A stretch of 64,000 nt of DNA from Phycisphaerales bacterium (GTDB lineage Bacteria; Planctomycetota; Phycisphaerae; Tepidisphaerales; Tepidisphaeraceae). Shown here in pieces: positions 56,003 through 64,000 of the stretch. Each line of letters starts with the position of its first letter. The stretch's first letter is position 1. Made by a program: the position numbers and the translations under genes. The stretch is from assembly GCA_020847375.1 (NCBI GenBank), contig JADLCB010000019.1, forward strand, positions 62,001-126,000. Reading direction: 5' to 3'. The notes under the pieces are model-generated. The model made no database searches. It was given only the letters and a program-made list of their open reading frames with translations, and was not told where the DNA came from.

Positions 56003-56083
56003 GTTGTTGCCTGCGGCTAACTTTGAGCTGGATCGATAAAACTGATTAGCAAGATCGATCGAACAGCAAAACATGGAATTATT

Positions 56084-56872
56084 ATGACCACTATTGCCAT
56101 TACGGGCGCCGGCGGGCGCATGGGACAACGACTGATCGCACTGGCCGGACAACACCAATTGCAGGTCGTGGCAGCCTTGGAGCGCGCTGGCCATGCAGCC
56201 ATTGGCAAAGATGCTGGAACGCTGTGCGGGATTGAACCGCTGGGCGTGGCAGTCAGCTCGGAACTGGGGCAGGTCAAGCCACAGGTTCTGATCGATTTTT
56301 CTTCCCCAGCCGGTACGAGAGCGATGCTGGCCCGGTGCTGCGCGGGCGGGATCGGGATGGTCATCGGGACGACGGGCCTGAGCGAAGCTGATTTTGCGGA
56401 GATTGACCAGGCTGCCAAAAAAATCCCGATTCTATGGGCGCCGAACATGAGTCTGGGCGTCAACGTGCTGTTCAAGATTGCTGCTGAAGTGGCCAGAATG
56501 CTTGGTGCGGATTACGACATTGAGATCGTGGAAGCGCATCATCGATTTAAGAAGGATGCGCCATCGGGCACTGCCCTGGGGCTGGCTGATGCGATCCTGG
56601 CCAGCACTGGCAAGACGCGCGATGCGCTGGTTTATGGTCGTCATGGTGATGATGTGCCGCGCCAGCCAGGAGAGGTCGGGATGCACTCGCTGCGGATTGG
56701 CGATGAGGTGGGTCTGCATACGGCCTATTTTGCAGCACTGGGCGAACGACTGGAGCTGACGCATAAGGCGACGAGTCGTGACACCTTTGCCCATGGTGCA
56801 TTGCGTGCTGCCGGCTGGCTGGCGGGTAAAGCGGCAGGCCGTTATGCCATTGCGGACATGTTGGGAATTTAA
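56084..56872 (+). CDS. dapB: 4-hydroxy-tetrahydrodipicolinate reductase
   Basis: ITGAGGRMGQRLIALA is the nucleotide-binding motif, IGTTGLSEADF and APNMSLGVNVLFK follow, and EIVEAHHRFKKDAPSGTALGLADAI is the DapB catalytic signature with its His pair and Lys. It makes THDP for lysine and peptidoglycan. 262 aa. It follows thrC by 81 bases, so aspartate-family synthesis genes (dapF, thrC, dapB) cluster here. Confidence 0.96.
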   Translation: MTTIAITGAGGRMGQRLIALAGQHQLQVVAALERAGHAAIGKDAGTLCGIEPLGVAVSSELGQVKPQVLIDFSSPAGTRAMLARCCAGGIGMVIGTTGLSEADFAEIDQAAKKIPILWAPNMSLGVNVLFKIAAEVARMLGADYDIEIVEAHHRFKKDAPSGTALGLADAILASTGKTRDALVYGRHGDDVPRQPGEVGMHSLRIGDEVGLHTAYFAALGERLELTHKATSRDTFAHGALRAAGWLAGKAAGRYAIADMLGI

Positions 56873-56946
56873 TCGGGGTTTTCCGCTGTCCGCGCACGCA
56901 CGGGCCTGAGATGCGCATGGCGACGCCGACGCAGGTTGCGGCGCAA

Positions 56947-58323
56947 TCAATCAACTGCGGTAGCATTATTGATCTGGACGATGTGGATTTGATCATTGCG
57001 CTGCAGGCTGGACAGACCGTTGGGATTGATGGTGGCGGTCATCCGCAGTTTGTCGTCCAGCACCTGGCGCGTATGTACTTGGGCACGGCTTTCGATCAAT
57101 GATATCGTTCGGCCGTCCGTCAGATCGACTTCAAGCGTCAATTGAACCTGCTGCTGCTGGACGATTTCATCGACTGCGCTCAAAAGCTCAGCCAGCCCAC
57201 GACCGCTGCGAGCGCTGATGGCGATGGCGGAGGGATGCAAAGGTCGCCAGATGGCGGCGGATTGCTCACCTTCCTCGGTGTCAATCTTGTTCAGCAGTAA
57301 AATCTCGGGTTTGCTGGGCTTGCCGCTGTCGGGGCTGGTGCGCGCACCGATTTCTTCCAGTACCTGATGCACGCTTTGCAGATGCTGCTGGGCATGGGGG
57401 TGGCTGACATCGATCACGTGCAGCAGTAGATCGGCGTGAACCGCTTCTTCCAGCGTCGCCTTGAACGAGGCAACCAGATTATGCGGCAAGTCGCGCACAA
57501 AACCGACCGTATCACTGAGCATGACCTGGCGGCCACCATCGAGCGTCCAGGCGCGGGTTTTGGTGTCGAGTGTGGCAAAGAGCTTGTCATCAGCGTAGGT
57601 GCCAGCAGCGGTCAGGGTATTGAACAGCGTACTTTTGCCGGCGTTGGTATAACCGACGATGCAGACCGTGAAATGTTCACGGTTACGCCGCTCAACCTGC
57701 CGGCCTTTGCGCTGCTGGATTTTTTCGATCTCGCTTTTCAGGTCGCTGATACGTTTGCGCACGATGCGGCGGTCGATTTCGAGCTGTTGCTCGCCGGGGC
57801 CGCGTGTGCCGATGCCGGCCGGGGCGCCACCGGCGATGCGCTCCAGGTGGCCCCACATGCGCGTGAGGCGGGGGTAGGTGTACTGCATTTGCGCCAGTTC
57901 CACCTGCAGCCGCGCTTCGTGGGTCTGGGCGCGCGTGGCGAAGATATCCAGAATCAACTCCGAACGATCAATGACCTTGATCCCCTCGCCACGTTTTGAC
58001 CCGACGTGTTCATTGATCAGCTTTTCCAGCGAACCGATCTGGGCGGGAGATAAATCGTTGTCGAAAATAACAACGTCGGCCTGTTTGGCGCTGGCCAGCT
58101 CAGCGATCTCAATGGCTTTGCCGGTTCCGATATACATGCCGGCATCAACTTTGTGTCGCCGCTGAAGGATTTGCGCCACGACCCGGGCACCAGCGGTTTT
58201 GGCCAGCGAAGCCAGTTCACCCAGCGGATCGCGCGGATCAGCCGTTGAGTCTGGCAGGATAACCCCGACAAGCACCGCCTGTTCCTGACGCACCGATAGT
58301 TTTGTTCGTTTCAGCTCTGACAA
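56947..58323 (-). CDS. hflX: GTPase HflX
   Basis: N-terminal HflX domain (GTGKAIEIAELASAKQADVVIFDNDLSPAQIGSLEK), linker helices rich in R/E, and a G domain with G1 GYTNAGKSTLFN, G3 DTVGFVRDLPH and G4 NKID. HflX splits stalled or heat-stressed ribosomes. The start is TTG at 58323; an in-frame TAA lies four codons upstream and AGGA 11 bases upstream, so no ATG option exists. 458 aa. The hsp20 gene lies just upstream on the same strand, fitting a heat-stress theme, though a terminator lies between them. Confidence 0.93.
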   Translation of the reverse strand: MSELKRTKLSVRQEQAVLVGVILPDSTADPRDPLGELASLAKTAGARVVAQILQRRHKVDAGMYIGTGKAIEIAELASAKQADVVIFDNDLSPAQIGSLEKLINEHVGSKRGEGIKVIDRSELILDIFATRAQTHEARLQVELAQMQYTYPRLTRMWGHLERIAGGAPAGIGTRGPGEQQLEIDRRIVRKRISDLKSEIEKIQQRKGRQVERRNREHFTVCIVGYTNAGKSTLFNTLTAAGTYADDKLFATLDTKTRAWTLDGGRQVMLSDTVGFVRDLPHNLVASFKATLEEAVHADLLLHVIDVSHPHAQQHLQSVHQVLEEIGARTSPDSGKPSKPEILLLNKIDTEEGEQSAAIWRPLHPSAIAISARSGRGLAELLSAVDEIVQQQQVQLTLEVDLTDGRTISLIESRAQVHTRQVLDDKLRMTATINPNGLSSLQRNDQIHIVQINNATAVD

Positions 58324-58421
58324 ATGCCCGATTTATCCTTTCGTTGTGACACACGACTGGTTTTTCGCGTGTTCAGTTTAACCGCTGATTGCTGCGGTGT
58401 CGCCAGTCATCGTGTCGAGCA

Positions 58422-58458
58422 ATAAAAAACCCTCTCCGCGCATACGAAACGGAGAGGG
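58422..58458 (-). terminator. Rho-independent terminator of hsp20
   Basis: Read on the minus strand: CCCTCTCCG, an 11-base loop, CGGAGAGGG, then TTTTTTATT. It lies 26 bases after the hsp20 stop and separates it from hflX. Confidence 0.9.
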
Positions 58459-58483
58459 CGTTAAGTTGAATCCGTACGAACGA

Positions 58484-58945
58484 TCATTGTACGGTGATTT
58501 TACGCGGTTTACTTTCTTCACGCTTATCCAGCGTGATCGTCAGCACACCGTCAGCCAGTTTGGCGTCGCACTTGCTTTCATCAACGGTGGGTGGCAGCGT
58601 AAAACTCCGCTGATACCGGTTGAAACTGCGCTCGCGCAGAAGCGTTTCGCCTTTCTTTTCATCGCCTTTGCTCTGCTCATGCTTACGCTCGGCGGTAATC
58701 GTCAGCATCTGGTTTTCCAGAGTGATATCAACATCTTCCTTGCGATAGCCCGGCAGTTCAGCCTCGACATAAATGTGGTCAGTATCTTCGCGCACATCAA
58801 CCGCATAGGTTGCCAGCGCACCTTTTACGCCATCATTGAGGATGCGTCCTGTGAATAAACGCCCCAGCATTGTGTCCAGCTCCCGACGGGTATCCATGAA
58901 AGGATCCCAGACCATTGAACGATTGACTCTTGTTGGCAGTGCCAT
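58484..58945 (-). CDS. Small heat-shock protein Hsp20/alpha-crystallin family
   Basis: The alpha-crystallin domain spans residues about 45-150 (YAVDVREDTDHIYVEAELPGYRKEDVDITLENQMLTI and the DAKLADGVLTITLDK motif near the end). 153 aa. It is an ATP-independent holdase. A clear AGGAGA lies seven bases before the ATG. No CIRCE element is seen upstream. A TGGCAC-N5-TTGTT on the minus strand resembles a sigma-54 site but lacks the -12 GC. Confidence 0.94.
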   Translation of the reverse strand: MALPTRVNRSMVWDPFMDTRRELDTMLGRLFTGRILNDGVKGALATYAVDVREDTDHIYVEAELPGYRKEDVDITLENQMLTITAERKHEQSKGDEKKGETLLRERSFNRYQRSFTLPPTVDESKCDAKLADGVLTITLDKREESKPRKITVQ

Positions 58946-59042
58946 AATGGGTCTCCTTTTCTGTAATAACTAATATTGCGTTTGGCGCCCGCACGCGCGG
59001 GTCACGGGATTACAAGTAACAAATACCGTGCCAATAGCTGAT

Positions 59043-59072
59043 TTGAGGGCATTGCTGTAAGTTATGTAAAAT
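59043..59072 (+). promoter_or_regulatory. Sigma-70-type promoter upstream of miaA
   Basis: TTGAGG (59043-59048), an 18-base spacer and TAAAAT (59067-59072), about 90 bases before the miaA ATG. A short CTGCC-GGCAG hairpin followed by TTTT (59116-59135) lies between promoter and gene. Confidence 0.45.
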
Positions 59073-59164
59073 CGTGCAGATGCGCATGACGGATTTTCGG
59101 TGTATTTTCGACAATCCTGCCAAAAGGGCAGTTTTGAGTGAATTGACAGGTCAAGTGACAGACG

Positions 59165-60082
59165 ATGGCTGGAGTAATTCCATTAATTGCATTGATTGGC
59201 GCAACGGCCAGCGGCAAGAGCGCCGTGGCGCTGGAATTGGCGCAGCGCCTGGGTGGCGAGCTGCTCAGTGTTGATTCCATGCAGGTTTATCGCGGAATGG
59301 ATATTGGTACAGCCAAGCCCAGCCGCAGTGAGCAGGCATTGGTCAGACATCATATGATCGATCTGGTCGAACCGACCGAGACATTTACCGTATCGCGCTT
59401 TGTGCAGCAGGCTGATGCGATTATTGCAGATGCCAGCACCCGAGCCGTGCGACTGATAGCGGCGGGGGGGACGCCGCTTTATTACAAGTCACTGTTTCAT
59501 GGATTATTTGATGGCCCGGCGGCTGACAGCGCGCTGCGCCGCAGGTTGACGGAGCTGGGGAATGATGCGCTGTATGCGCGCCTCAGTGAAGTTGATCCGG
59601 CAGCGGCGGTGCGCATTCATCGTAATGACACCAAGCGGTTGATCCGTGCCCTGGAAGTATATGAACTGACCGGTCAGCCAATTTCAGCCCTGCAAACGGA
59701 CTGGGCCAGTCCGTCCGTGCGCCATGAGGCGCGATGGTTTGGCCTGTATTGGGACAAGGATCAATTGAATCGCCGTATTAATGCGCGCGTGCGGCAGATG
59801 ATGGCGGATGGCTGGCTGGAGGAGGCGCGAGCGCTTTTGCAGCACTCGGGGCAGCTATCGCAGACAGCAGCGATGGCAACGGGGTATCACGAATTGTTTG
59901 AGCATATCGCCGGCCGGATCAGCTTTGATGAAGCGGTTGAACAGATCAAGATCGCAACCAGGCAACTAGCCAAGCGGCAAATCAAGTGGTTCCGCCGGTT
60001 TGAACAGGTGACGTGGCTGGATGGATCCGATTCAGCGCCGGCCCTGGCTGAACAAATCGTGCACTGCCTGGCTTCGGGGTAG
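59165..60082 (+). CDS. miaA: tRNA dimethylallyltransferase
   Basis: P-loop LIGATASGKSAVALELA, the DSMQVYRGMDIGTAKPS block and the RLIAAGGTPLYYKSLFHGLFDGP block are classic MiaA; RRFEQVTWLD closes the fold. It adds a dimethylallyl group to A37 of tRNAs reading UNN codons. 305 aa, normal. Convergent with the methyltransferase gene; GGTGTAAAA.../GGTTTTACACC (60082-60120) forms a hairpin at the junction. Confidence 0.96.
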   Translation: MAGVIPLIALIGATASGKSAVALELAQRLGGELLSVDSMQVYRGMDIGTAKPSRSEQALVRHHMIDLVEPTETFTVSRFVQQADAIIADASTRAVRLIAAGGTPLYYKSLFHGLFDGPAADSALRRRLTELGNDALYARLSEVDPAAAVRIHRNDTKRLIRALEVYELTGQPISALQTDWASPSVRHEARWFGLYWDKDQLNRRINARVRQMMADGWLEEARALLQHSGQLSQTAAMATGYHELFEHIAGRISFDEAVEQIKIATRQLAKRQIKWFRRFEQVTWLDGSDSAPALAEQIVHCLASG

Positions 60083-60120
60083 GTGTAAAAACCAAGCCAT
60101 TTTGCTGACGGTTTTACACC
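60082..60120. other. Hairpin at the miaA/methyltransferase junction
   Basis: GGTGTAAAAACC (60082-60093) pairs with GGTTTTACACC (60110-60120), with one bulge and a 16-base loop. It overlaps the miaA stop. No U-tract follows on either strand, so it may act in RNA processing rather than simple termination. Confidence 0.4.
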
Positions 60121-60149
60121 AGCAAGCACCCCAGCCAATCAACAGGCGA

Positions 60150-61400
60150 TTATACAATATGCGGCGACGGAATCGGGACGATGAACTTCCCACCAGCGTC
60201 GCGGAACGCTTTCTGCTGACGCAGAATTTCATCGATGAAATTCCAGACCAGCAACAGCAGGTAATCCGGTTTGTGCTGCGCGATGGCATCGGGCGGCAGG
60301 ATCGGATGATGCAATCCAGGCATGAATTTGCCCTGCTTGTGGATATTGCGATCGACGACAAATTCGATCACATCCGGGCCGACATCGATATAACTCAGCA
60401 GGGTGCTGCCCTTGGCGCTGGCACCGTAGGCGGCGATGCGCTTGCCCTGGGCTTTGAGATCGGACAGCATTTTGCGCAGATCGGTTTGCAACTGCTGGAC
60501 ACGATGGGCGAAATTGACGTAGTAATCGATCCGGTCGAGGCCCAGTTTACGTTCCTGCTCCAGCATCTGCTTGAGGCGCGGCGAGGGGTTGGGTTTTTTC
60601 TCAGCCGTTGAGCGCAACGAACCGCCGTGGATCGTCAGCGGTTGGACATCATTCAGATACAGCCCGTGGCGGCGGAACAGGTTGTCCAGGGCGGTGATCG
60701 AGTAATAACACAGATGTTCGTGGTAGATGGTGTCAAATTCGCAGTGATCGACCAGCTCTTTGACGTAAGGCGATTCGGTGACCAGGGCGCCATCATCCTT
60801 GAGGATGGTGGCGATGCCGCTGATAAACCCGTTCAGATCAGCCACGTGAGCCATGACGTTGTTGGCGATGACCACGTCGGCTTTTCGTCCTTCGGCGGCG
60901 AGTTTCCCAGCCAGGGCGCTGCCGAAAAAATCGCGGATGGTGGGAACGCCGATTTTCTGGGCAGCCGCCGCCGGGCCGGGGGCTGGGTCAATGCCCAGTA
61001 CGGGTATGCCATGCTCGAGGAAATTCTTCAACAGGTAACCATCATTGCTGGCCAGCTCGATGACGAGGCTGCCTTTGTTCAGCTTGCGTTTTTCAATCAG
61101 GCTCAGCGCATTGGCACGAGAGTGTTCCAGCAGGGTTTCCGAGAAGCTGGAAAAATACGGATAGTCGTCATGAAAAATTTCGTCGGGCGGAATGGTCTGA
61201 AGCACCTGCACCAAGCTGCACGAAGGGCAGAACCCGACCTGCAGCGGATATTTTTTTTCAGGATGATTCAAGCGGTCAGCACTGACCAGTGTATCCGCCA
61301 GGGCGGGTACACCCAGGTCAAGTACGGGCTTGAGGCCACGGTGCGCACAGGATCGACAAACGGTCGCTGCAGCTTGTTCAGCGAGTGTTGAGCGGCTCAT
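60150..61400 (-). CDS. Class I SAM-dependent (sugar C-)methyltransferase
   Basis: Three-part architecture of the TylCIII/NovU-type methyltransferases: an N-terminal zinc-binding domain (CRSCAHRGLKPVLDLGVPALADTL and CPSCSLVQV), a SAM domain with VIELASNDGYLLKNFLEHG, and a C-terminal domain (KRIAAYGASAKGSTLLSYI). YHEHLCYYS is the conserved catalytic segment. These enzymes add a methyl to C3 of a nucleotide 4-keto-6-deoxysugar. Last gene of the minus-strand sugar operon. 416 aa. Confidence 0.9.
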   Translation of the reverse strand: MSRSTLAEQAAATVCRSCAHRGLKPVLDLGVPALADTLVSADRLNHPEKKYPLQVGFCPSCSLVQVLQTIPPDEIFHDDYPYFSSFSETLLEHSRANALSLIEKRKLNKGSLVIELASNDGYLLKNFLEHGIPVLGIDPAPGPAAAAQKIGVPTIRDFFGSALAGKLAAEGRKADVVIANNVMAHVADLNGFISGIATILKDDGALVTESPYVKELVDHCEFDTIYHEHLCYYSITALDNLFRRHGLYLNDVQPLTIHGGSLRSTAEKKPNPSPRLKQMLEQERKLGLDRIDYYVNFAHRVQQLQTDLRKMLSDLKAQGKRIAAYGASAKGSTLLSYIDVGPDVIEFVVDRNIHKQGKFMPGLHHPILPPDAIAQHKPDYLLLLVWNFIDEILRQQKAFRDAGGKFIVPIPSPHIV

Positions 61401-61427
61401 AGAATGTCTCTTGAAGTGATGTTCCTC

Positions 61428-62486
61428 TTAGGCAATCGATGTTGCCATGGTTTCATTTGGCACAGTCGTCAATTCCAAATCTTCCGTCAGGAGTCCCTGG
61501 CTTTGCAGCCAACGGACATGGGCCAGACGCTGATAGCGACGGCCTTCAAAATCAGACTGGATCAGCCCCACCCGGGTAATAACCTCATAGACTTGTTTGA
61601 CACCTTCAAGGGCGGTCCAGGTGGGCTGATACGCCGGCAGGGCAGTCATGATTTTGTCGGTGTTGATGCGGAAACACTTGGGGTCAGGTCCGGCACCGGG
61701 GGCATATTCGATGCGGGAATCAGGAACGATGTCAGCAACAATTTGTGCCACATCACGAACCTGATAATTTTCGCCGGGTTTGGCGACATTGAATATCTGA
61801 TTGGCGACGGTTTCGATCGGGGCTTCCGCGGCCGCGATGAATGCGCGGGAAATATCCTGAATATGAACGATCGGCCGCCACGGCGTCCCATCGCTCTTCA
61901 TGTAAATGCGACCGGTGGTGAAGGCCCAGGCGACGAGGTTATTCAGCACCAGATCAAAACGAATGCGCGGCGACCAGCCGAAAGCGGTGGCGTTGCGCAG
62001 GATCGTGACCGCAAAATCGTCATTACCCAGTGGCAGAAGATTGCGCTCGGCATCGACCTTGGCGCGGGCGTAGGGCGTGAGTGGATTGAGCGGGCAGGTT
62101 TCATCGACAACGACGCCACCACCAGCGCCATAATTCAACACGGTTGATGAGAAGATGAATCGTTTGACGCCGGCTTGACGGGCAGCTTCGGCAACGCGCA
62201 CGGCGGCTTTATGGTTGATGTCATCCGTGACGCGGGGATTGAGGTTGCCCAGCGGATCATTGCACAGACCTGCCAAATGCATGACACAATCGGCATCGGC
62301 AAAATCTTCCGGTTCAGCCTCACGGATGTCTTTGGCCAGGTTGGGCACATCGACAATGCCCTGCCCGAAACTACAGCGCTGGAACAGGTCATTATCCAAG
62401 CCGCGAACAGTGTGACCATGCTGTAAAAGCAGGGGAACCAGCGCGGTTCCAATATAGCCAAGATGACCGGTTACGACGATGTTCAT
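61428..62486 (-). CDS. NAD-dependent epimerase/dehydratase (extended SDR)
   Basis: TGHLGYIGTALVPLLLQHGH is the glycine-rich loop; the catalytic Ser-Tyr-Lys are in FSSTVLNYG and TPYARAKVDAE. The C-terminal substrate domain includes RPIVHIQDISRAF. It acts on a nucleotide sugar (epimerisation or reduction). ATG at 62486 (352 aa) is preferred over 62522. It lies between rfbF and the methyltransferase, all on the minus strand with short gaps. Confidence 0.88.
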   Translation of the reverse strand: MNIVVTGHLGYIGTALVPLLLQHGHTVRGLDNDLFQRCSFGQGIVDVPNLAKDIREAEPEDFADADCVMHLAGLCNDPLGNLNPRVTDDINHKAAVRVAEAARQAGVKRFIFSSTVLNYGAGGGVVVDETCPLNPLTPYARAKVDAERNLLPLGNDDFAVTILRNATAFGWSPRIRFDLVLNNLVAWAFTTGRIYMKSDGTPWRPIVHIQDISRAFIAAAEAPIETVANQIFNVAKPGENYQVRDVAQIVADIVPDSRIEYAPGAGPDPKCFRINTDKIMTALPAYQPTWTALEGVKQVYEVITRVGLIQSDFEGRRYQRLAHVRWLQSQGLLTEDLELTTVPNETMATSIA

Positions 62487-62537
62487 ATTATCTTCTTGAT
62501 CGGGTGTTTCACCGATCGGCATTAACCTGCGACACTG

Positions 62538-63305
62538 TTACCAAATCTTCCAAGGTGCTTTACCGCTGGACCAAAGTTCCTGCAGCAACTGACGCTCACG
62601 CAGCGTGTCCATACATTGCCAGAATCCGTTGTGGCGATAGGCCATCAGTTGTCCCTGACGAGCCAGCGTCCGCATCGGGCCATGCTCCCATGAGCTTTCA
62701 TCACCATCAATATACTCCAGTACGCCCGGCTCAGCCACGAAGAAAGCGCCGTTGATCCATCCTTCGCCCGTATCGGGCTTTTCATCAAAATCAATGATCT
62801 GATCACCATCAAAGACCAGATGACCAAAACGAGCCGGCGGACGCACGGCGGTCACCGTCAAAAGCTTTCCGTGGCGACGGTGGAACGCCAGCAATTCATC
62901 CAAATTCACGTTGGAAACACCATCGCCCCACGTGAGCATAAAAGTGCTGTTACCCAACCACGGTGCCAGCCGTTTCACCCGGCCGCCGGTATTTGTTTTC
63001 GCTCCGGTTTCGATCAGTTCAACTGAAAAATCGTCAACCAATTCCGGCTGACGTTGATACGAACCTGTTTGCAAGTTGACACTGATATTGCCCTGCAACT
63101 GGGCCTTATCTACAAAATATCGTTTAATTACCTCGCCTTTATAACCAAGCGCCACAACAAATTGCTTGTGACCATAGGTACGATAATGGCGCATGATGTG
63201 CCAGAGTATCGGGTAATCCCCTATTTCCACCATCGGTTTGGGACGCACGACGGTTTCTTCGGACAAGCGCGAACCGATTCCACCGGCGAGTATGGCGACT
63301 TTCAT
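62538..63305 (-). CDS. rfbF: Glucose-1-phosphate cytidylyltransferase
   Basis: AILAGGIGSRLSEETVVRPKPMVEIGDYPILWHI is the RfbF nucleotidyltransferase signature; FMLTWGDGVSNVNL supplies the metal Asp and EGWINGAFFVAEP and NGFWQCMDTLRE are typical of the family. It makes CDP-glucose, the precursor of CDP-3,6-dideoxyhexoses and of branched sugars. 255 aa. The ATG overlaps the upstream GT2 stop (ATGA). RfbG (CDP-glucose 4,6-dehydratase) is not in the window. Confidence 0.94.
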   Translation of the reverse strand: MKVAILAGGIGSRLSEETVVRPKPMVEIGDYPILWHIMRHYRTYGHKQFVVALGYKGEVIKRYFVDKAQLQGNISVNLQTGSYQRQPELVDDFSVELIETGAKTNTGGRVKRLAPWLGNSTFMLTWGDGVSNVNLDELLAFHRRHGKLLTVTAVRPPARFGHLVFDGDQIIDFDEKPDTGEGWINGAFFVAEPGVLEYIDGDESSWEHGPMRTLARQGQLMAYRHNGFWQCMDTLRERQLLQELWSSGKAPWKIW

Positions 63306-64000
63306 GGGTTGCTCCTGCTGGTGGCGGGGAGAGGAGGTTGGGATTCTGGATGGTTGGGAAGATCAGATTTTGAGGTTAAATGAGACAACAGTTTCTCGCT
63401 GGCAAAAATAAGGTCGCGGGTAAGCTTGGGTGTGTGGCGTAACAACCAGTAAAAATAGCACGCATAACAGGCTGGGCGCTGTTTCGCCGGTACGCGCACC
63501 AGGTCGATCGAACGGAAGTATTCGTGGGCGATGCGCCATTCCGGCCAGACGACCCGCCCTTTGAGGCTGGCATCCCACCACTCGGGCGGAGGAATCGGCC
63601 CGACACCCAGCCAGCCGCGCAGCATTGACTCCAGACGTGTGGAGGTCGGTTTCTGAGCCATTGACTGGGCTGGATGGTCGCGTGAAAGAAACAGCGGTTC
63701 TTCCACGCGCTGGAAACGTCCCTGCAGCGCCATGCGCGTCAACAAAATACTATCGCCCCGAGCATAACACCCCTGCAGGGTTGTCTGACGCAGGGCGTCG
63801 CTCCGCATCAGTCCGAAAATTTCAGTCGCGCGGTGCTGACGATGATCCACCAGTATGAGTTCGGCAAAGCGGCGGGCAGGGGTGGGTTCATCAACATAAA
63901 TCCGATAGTGGTAACCGCCCAGAGACTCACTGTGCGGGCCGATCAGTTGCATATCCGTGTATGCCAGCGCGACGGTCGGATCGTTGTCCAACACTTCAAC
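63302..64000 (-). CDS. Glycosyltransferase family 2 (C-terminal part)
   Basis: The frame is open to the right edge (VEVLDNDPTVALAYTD), so the N-terminal catalytic part and the start lie outside. Visible are TRMALQGRFQRVEEPLFLSRDHPAQSM, typical of GT2 ends, and a basic helical tail (YFYWLLRHTPKLTRDLIF). Family role: transfer of a sugar to a growing polysaccharide. Coupled to rfbF by a 4-base overlap. At least 232 residues are in the window. Confidence 0.8.
   Translation of the reverse strand, partial: VEVLDNDPTVALAYTDMQLIGPHSESLGGYHYRIYVDEPTPARRFAELILVDHRQHRATEIFGLMRSDALRQTTLQGCYARGDSILLTRMALQGRFQRVEEPLFLSRDHPAQSMAQKPTSTRLESMLRGWLGVGPIPPPEWWDASLKGRVVWPEWRIAHEYFRSIDLVRVPAKQRPACYACYFYWLLRHTPKLTRDLIFASEKLLSHLTSKSDLPNHPESQPPLPATSRSNP

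Noticed and set aside
58946-59060. Sigma-54 promoter (TGGCAC-N5-TTGTT) upstream of hsp20
   Set aside because: The -12 GC is missing and no enhancer or activator gene is nearby; a chance match is likely.

Overview
The window looks like chromosomal DNA of a Gram-negative, probably planctomycete-type bacterium (PVC group; Phycisphaerae-like is my best guess, from gene content rather than a marker gene). Reasons: a PEP-CTERM surface-sorting tail at 35760-35868; many large secreted or carbohydrate-active proteins (beta-helix, CBM9-like, NPCBM, PA14/PKD, sialidase-type); a diaminopimelate pathway with AmpG and an L,D-transpeptidase, so peptidoglycan is present; and a dispersed palindromic repeat. 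Almost all of it is protein coding. I see no rRNA, tRNA, CRISPR array or transposase. One short gene is easily missed: rpmH (ribosomal protein L34) at 12985-13119.

Layout. 1-7250: a partial zinc-type alcohol dehydrogenase, then four minus-strand genes (beta-helix protein, PHP/CBM9-like protein, HAD hydrolase, zinc phospholipase C/NPCBM protein). 7250-8630: an accessory island with one copy of the palindromic repeat, a well-formed integron attC site (7612-7675), a trpF-like gene 14 bases after it, and what looks like the left half of a second attC after the gene stop. 8630-13120: truA, a GT4 glycosyltransferase, a BshB1-like deacetylase, truD and rpmH. 13143-20816: a minus-strand pair of envelope proteins (S55 peptidase-domain protein and propeller-like protein), rnc, motB and motA. 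21001-29788: DedA, AmpG, a PA14/PKD protein and a three-gene ferric-type ABC transporter. 29836-34685: an unknown gene, a cation diffusion facilitator, nadE, a DUF486 protein and TerC. 34840-35868: a PEP-CTERM protein with trypsin-like motifs in permuted order. 36186-42053: a probable carbohydrate-response neighbourhood (URO-D-like, sialidase-like, PhyH dioxygenase, AraC regulator, SUMF1 protein, Gfo/Idh/MocA oxidoreductase) with GGTATACC operator-like repeats upstream. 42506-48324: ybeY-corC, L,D-transpeptidase, SpoIID-like lipoprotein, UPF0316 protein, rsmG. 48385-60082: ADP-forming acyl-CoA synthetase/GNAT fusion, gdhA, dapF, SMR transporter, second repeat copy, thrC, dapB, hflX, hsp20, miaA. 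60150-64000: a minus-strand nucleotide-sugar/polysaccharide operon (GT2 partial, rfbF, epimerase, C-methyltransferase).

Most gene groups are housekeeping. The items I would follow up first are (1) the integron cassette relic carrying a divergent trpF-like gene, (2) the S1-like PEP-CTERM protein in which the GNSGG serine motif comes before the TAAH and DIAL motifs, (3) a glutamine-dependent-type NAD synthetase whose amidase domain has apparently lost its whole Glu-Lys-Cys triad, and (4) the about 143-bp hairpin repeat present intact at 54328-54470 and truncated at 7357-7479, next to the cassette. All family assignments are by reading motifs; no database search was possible.
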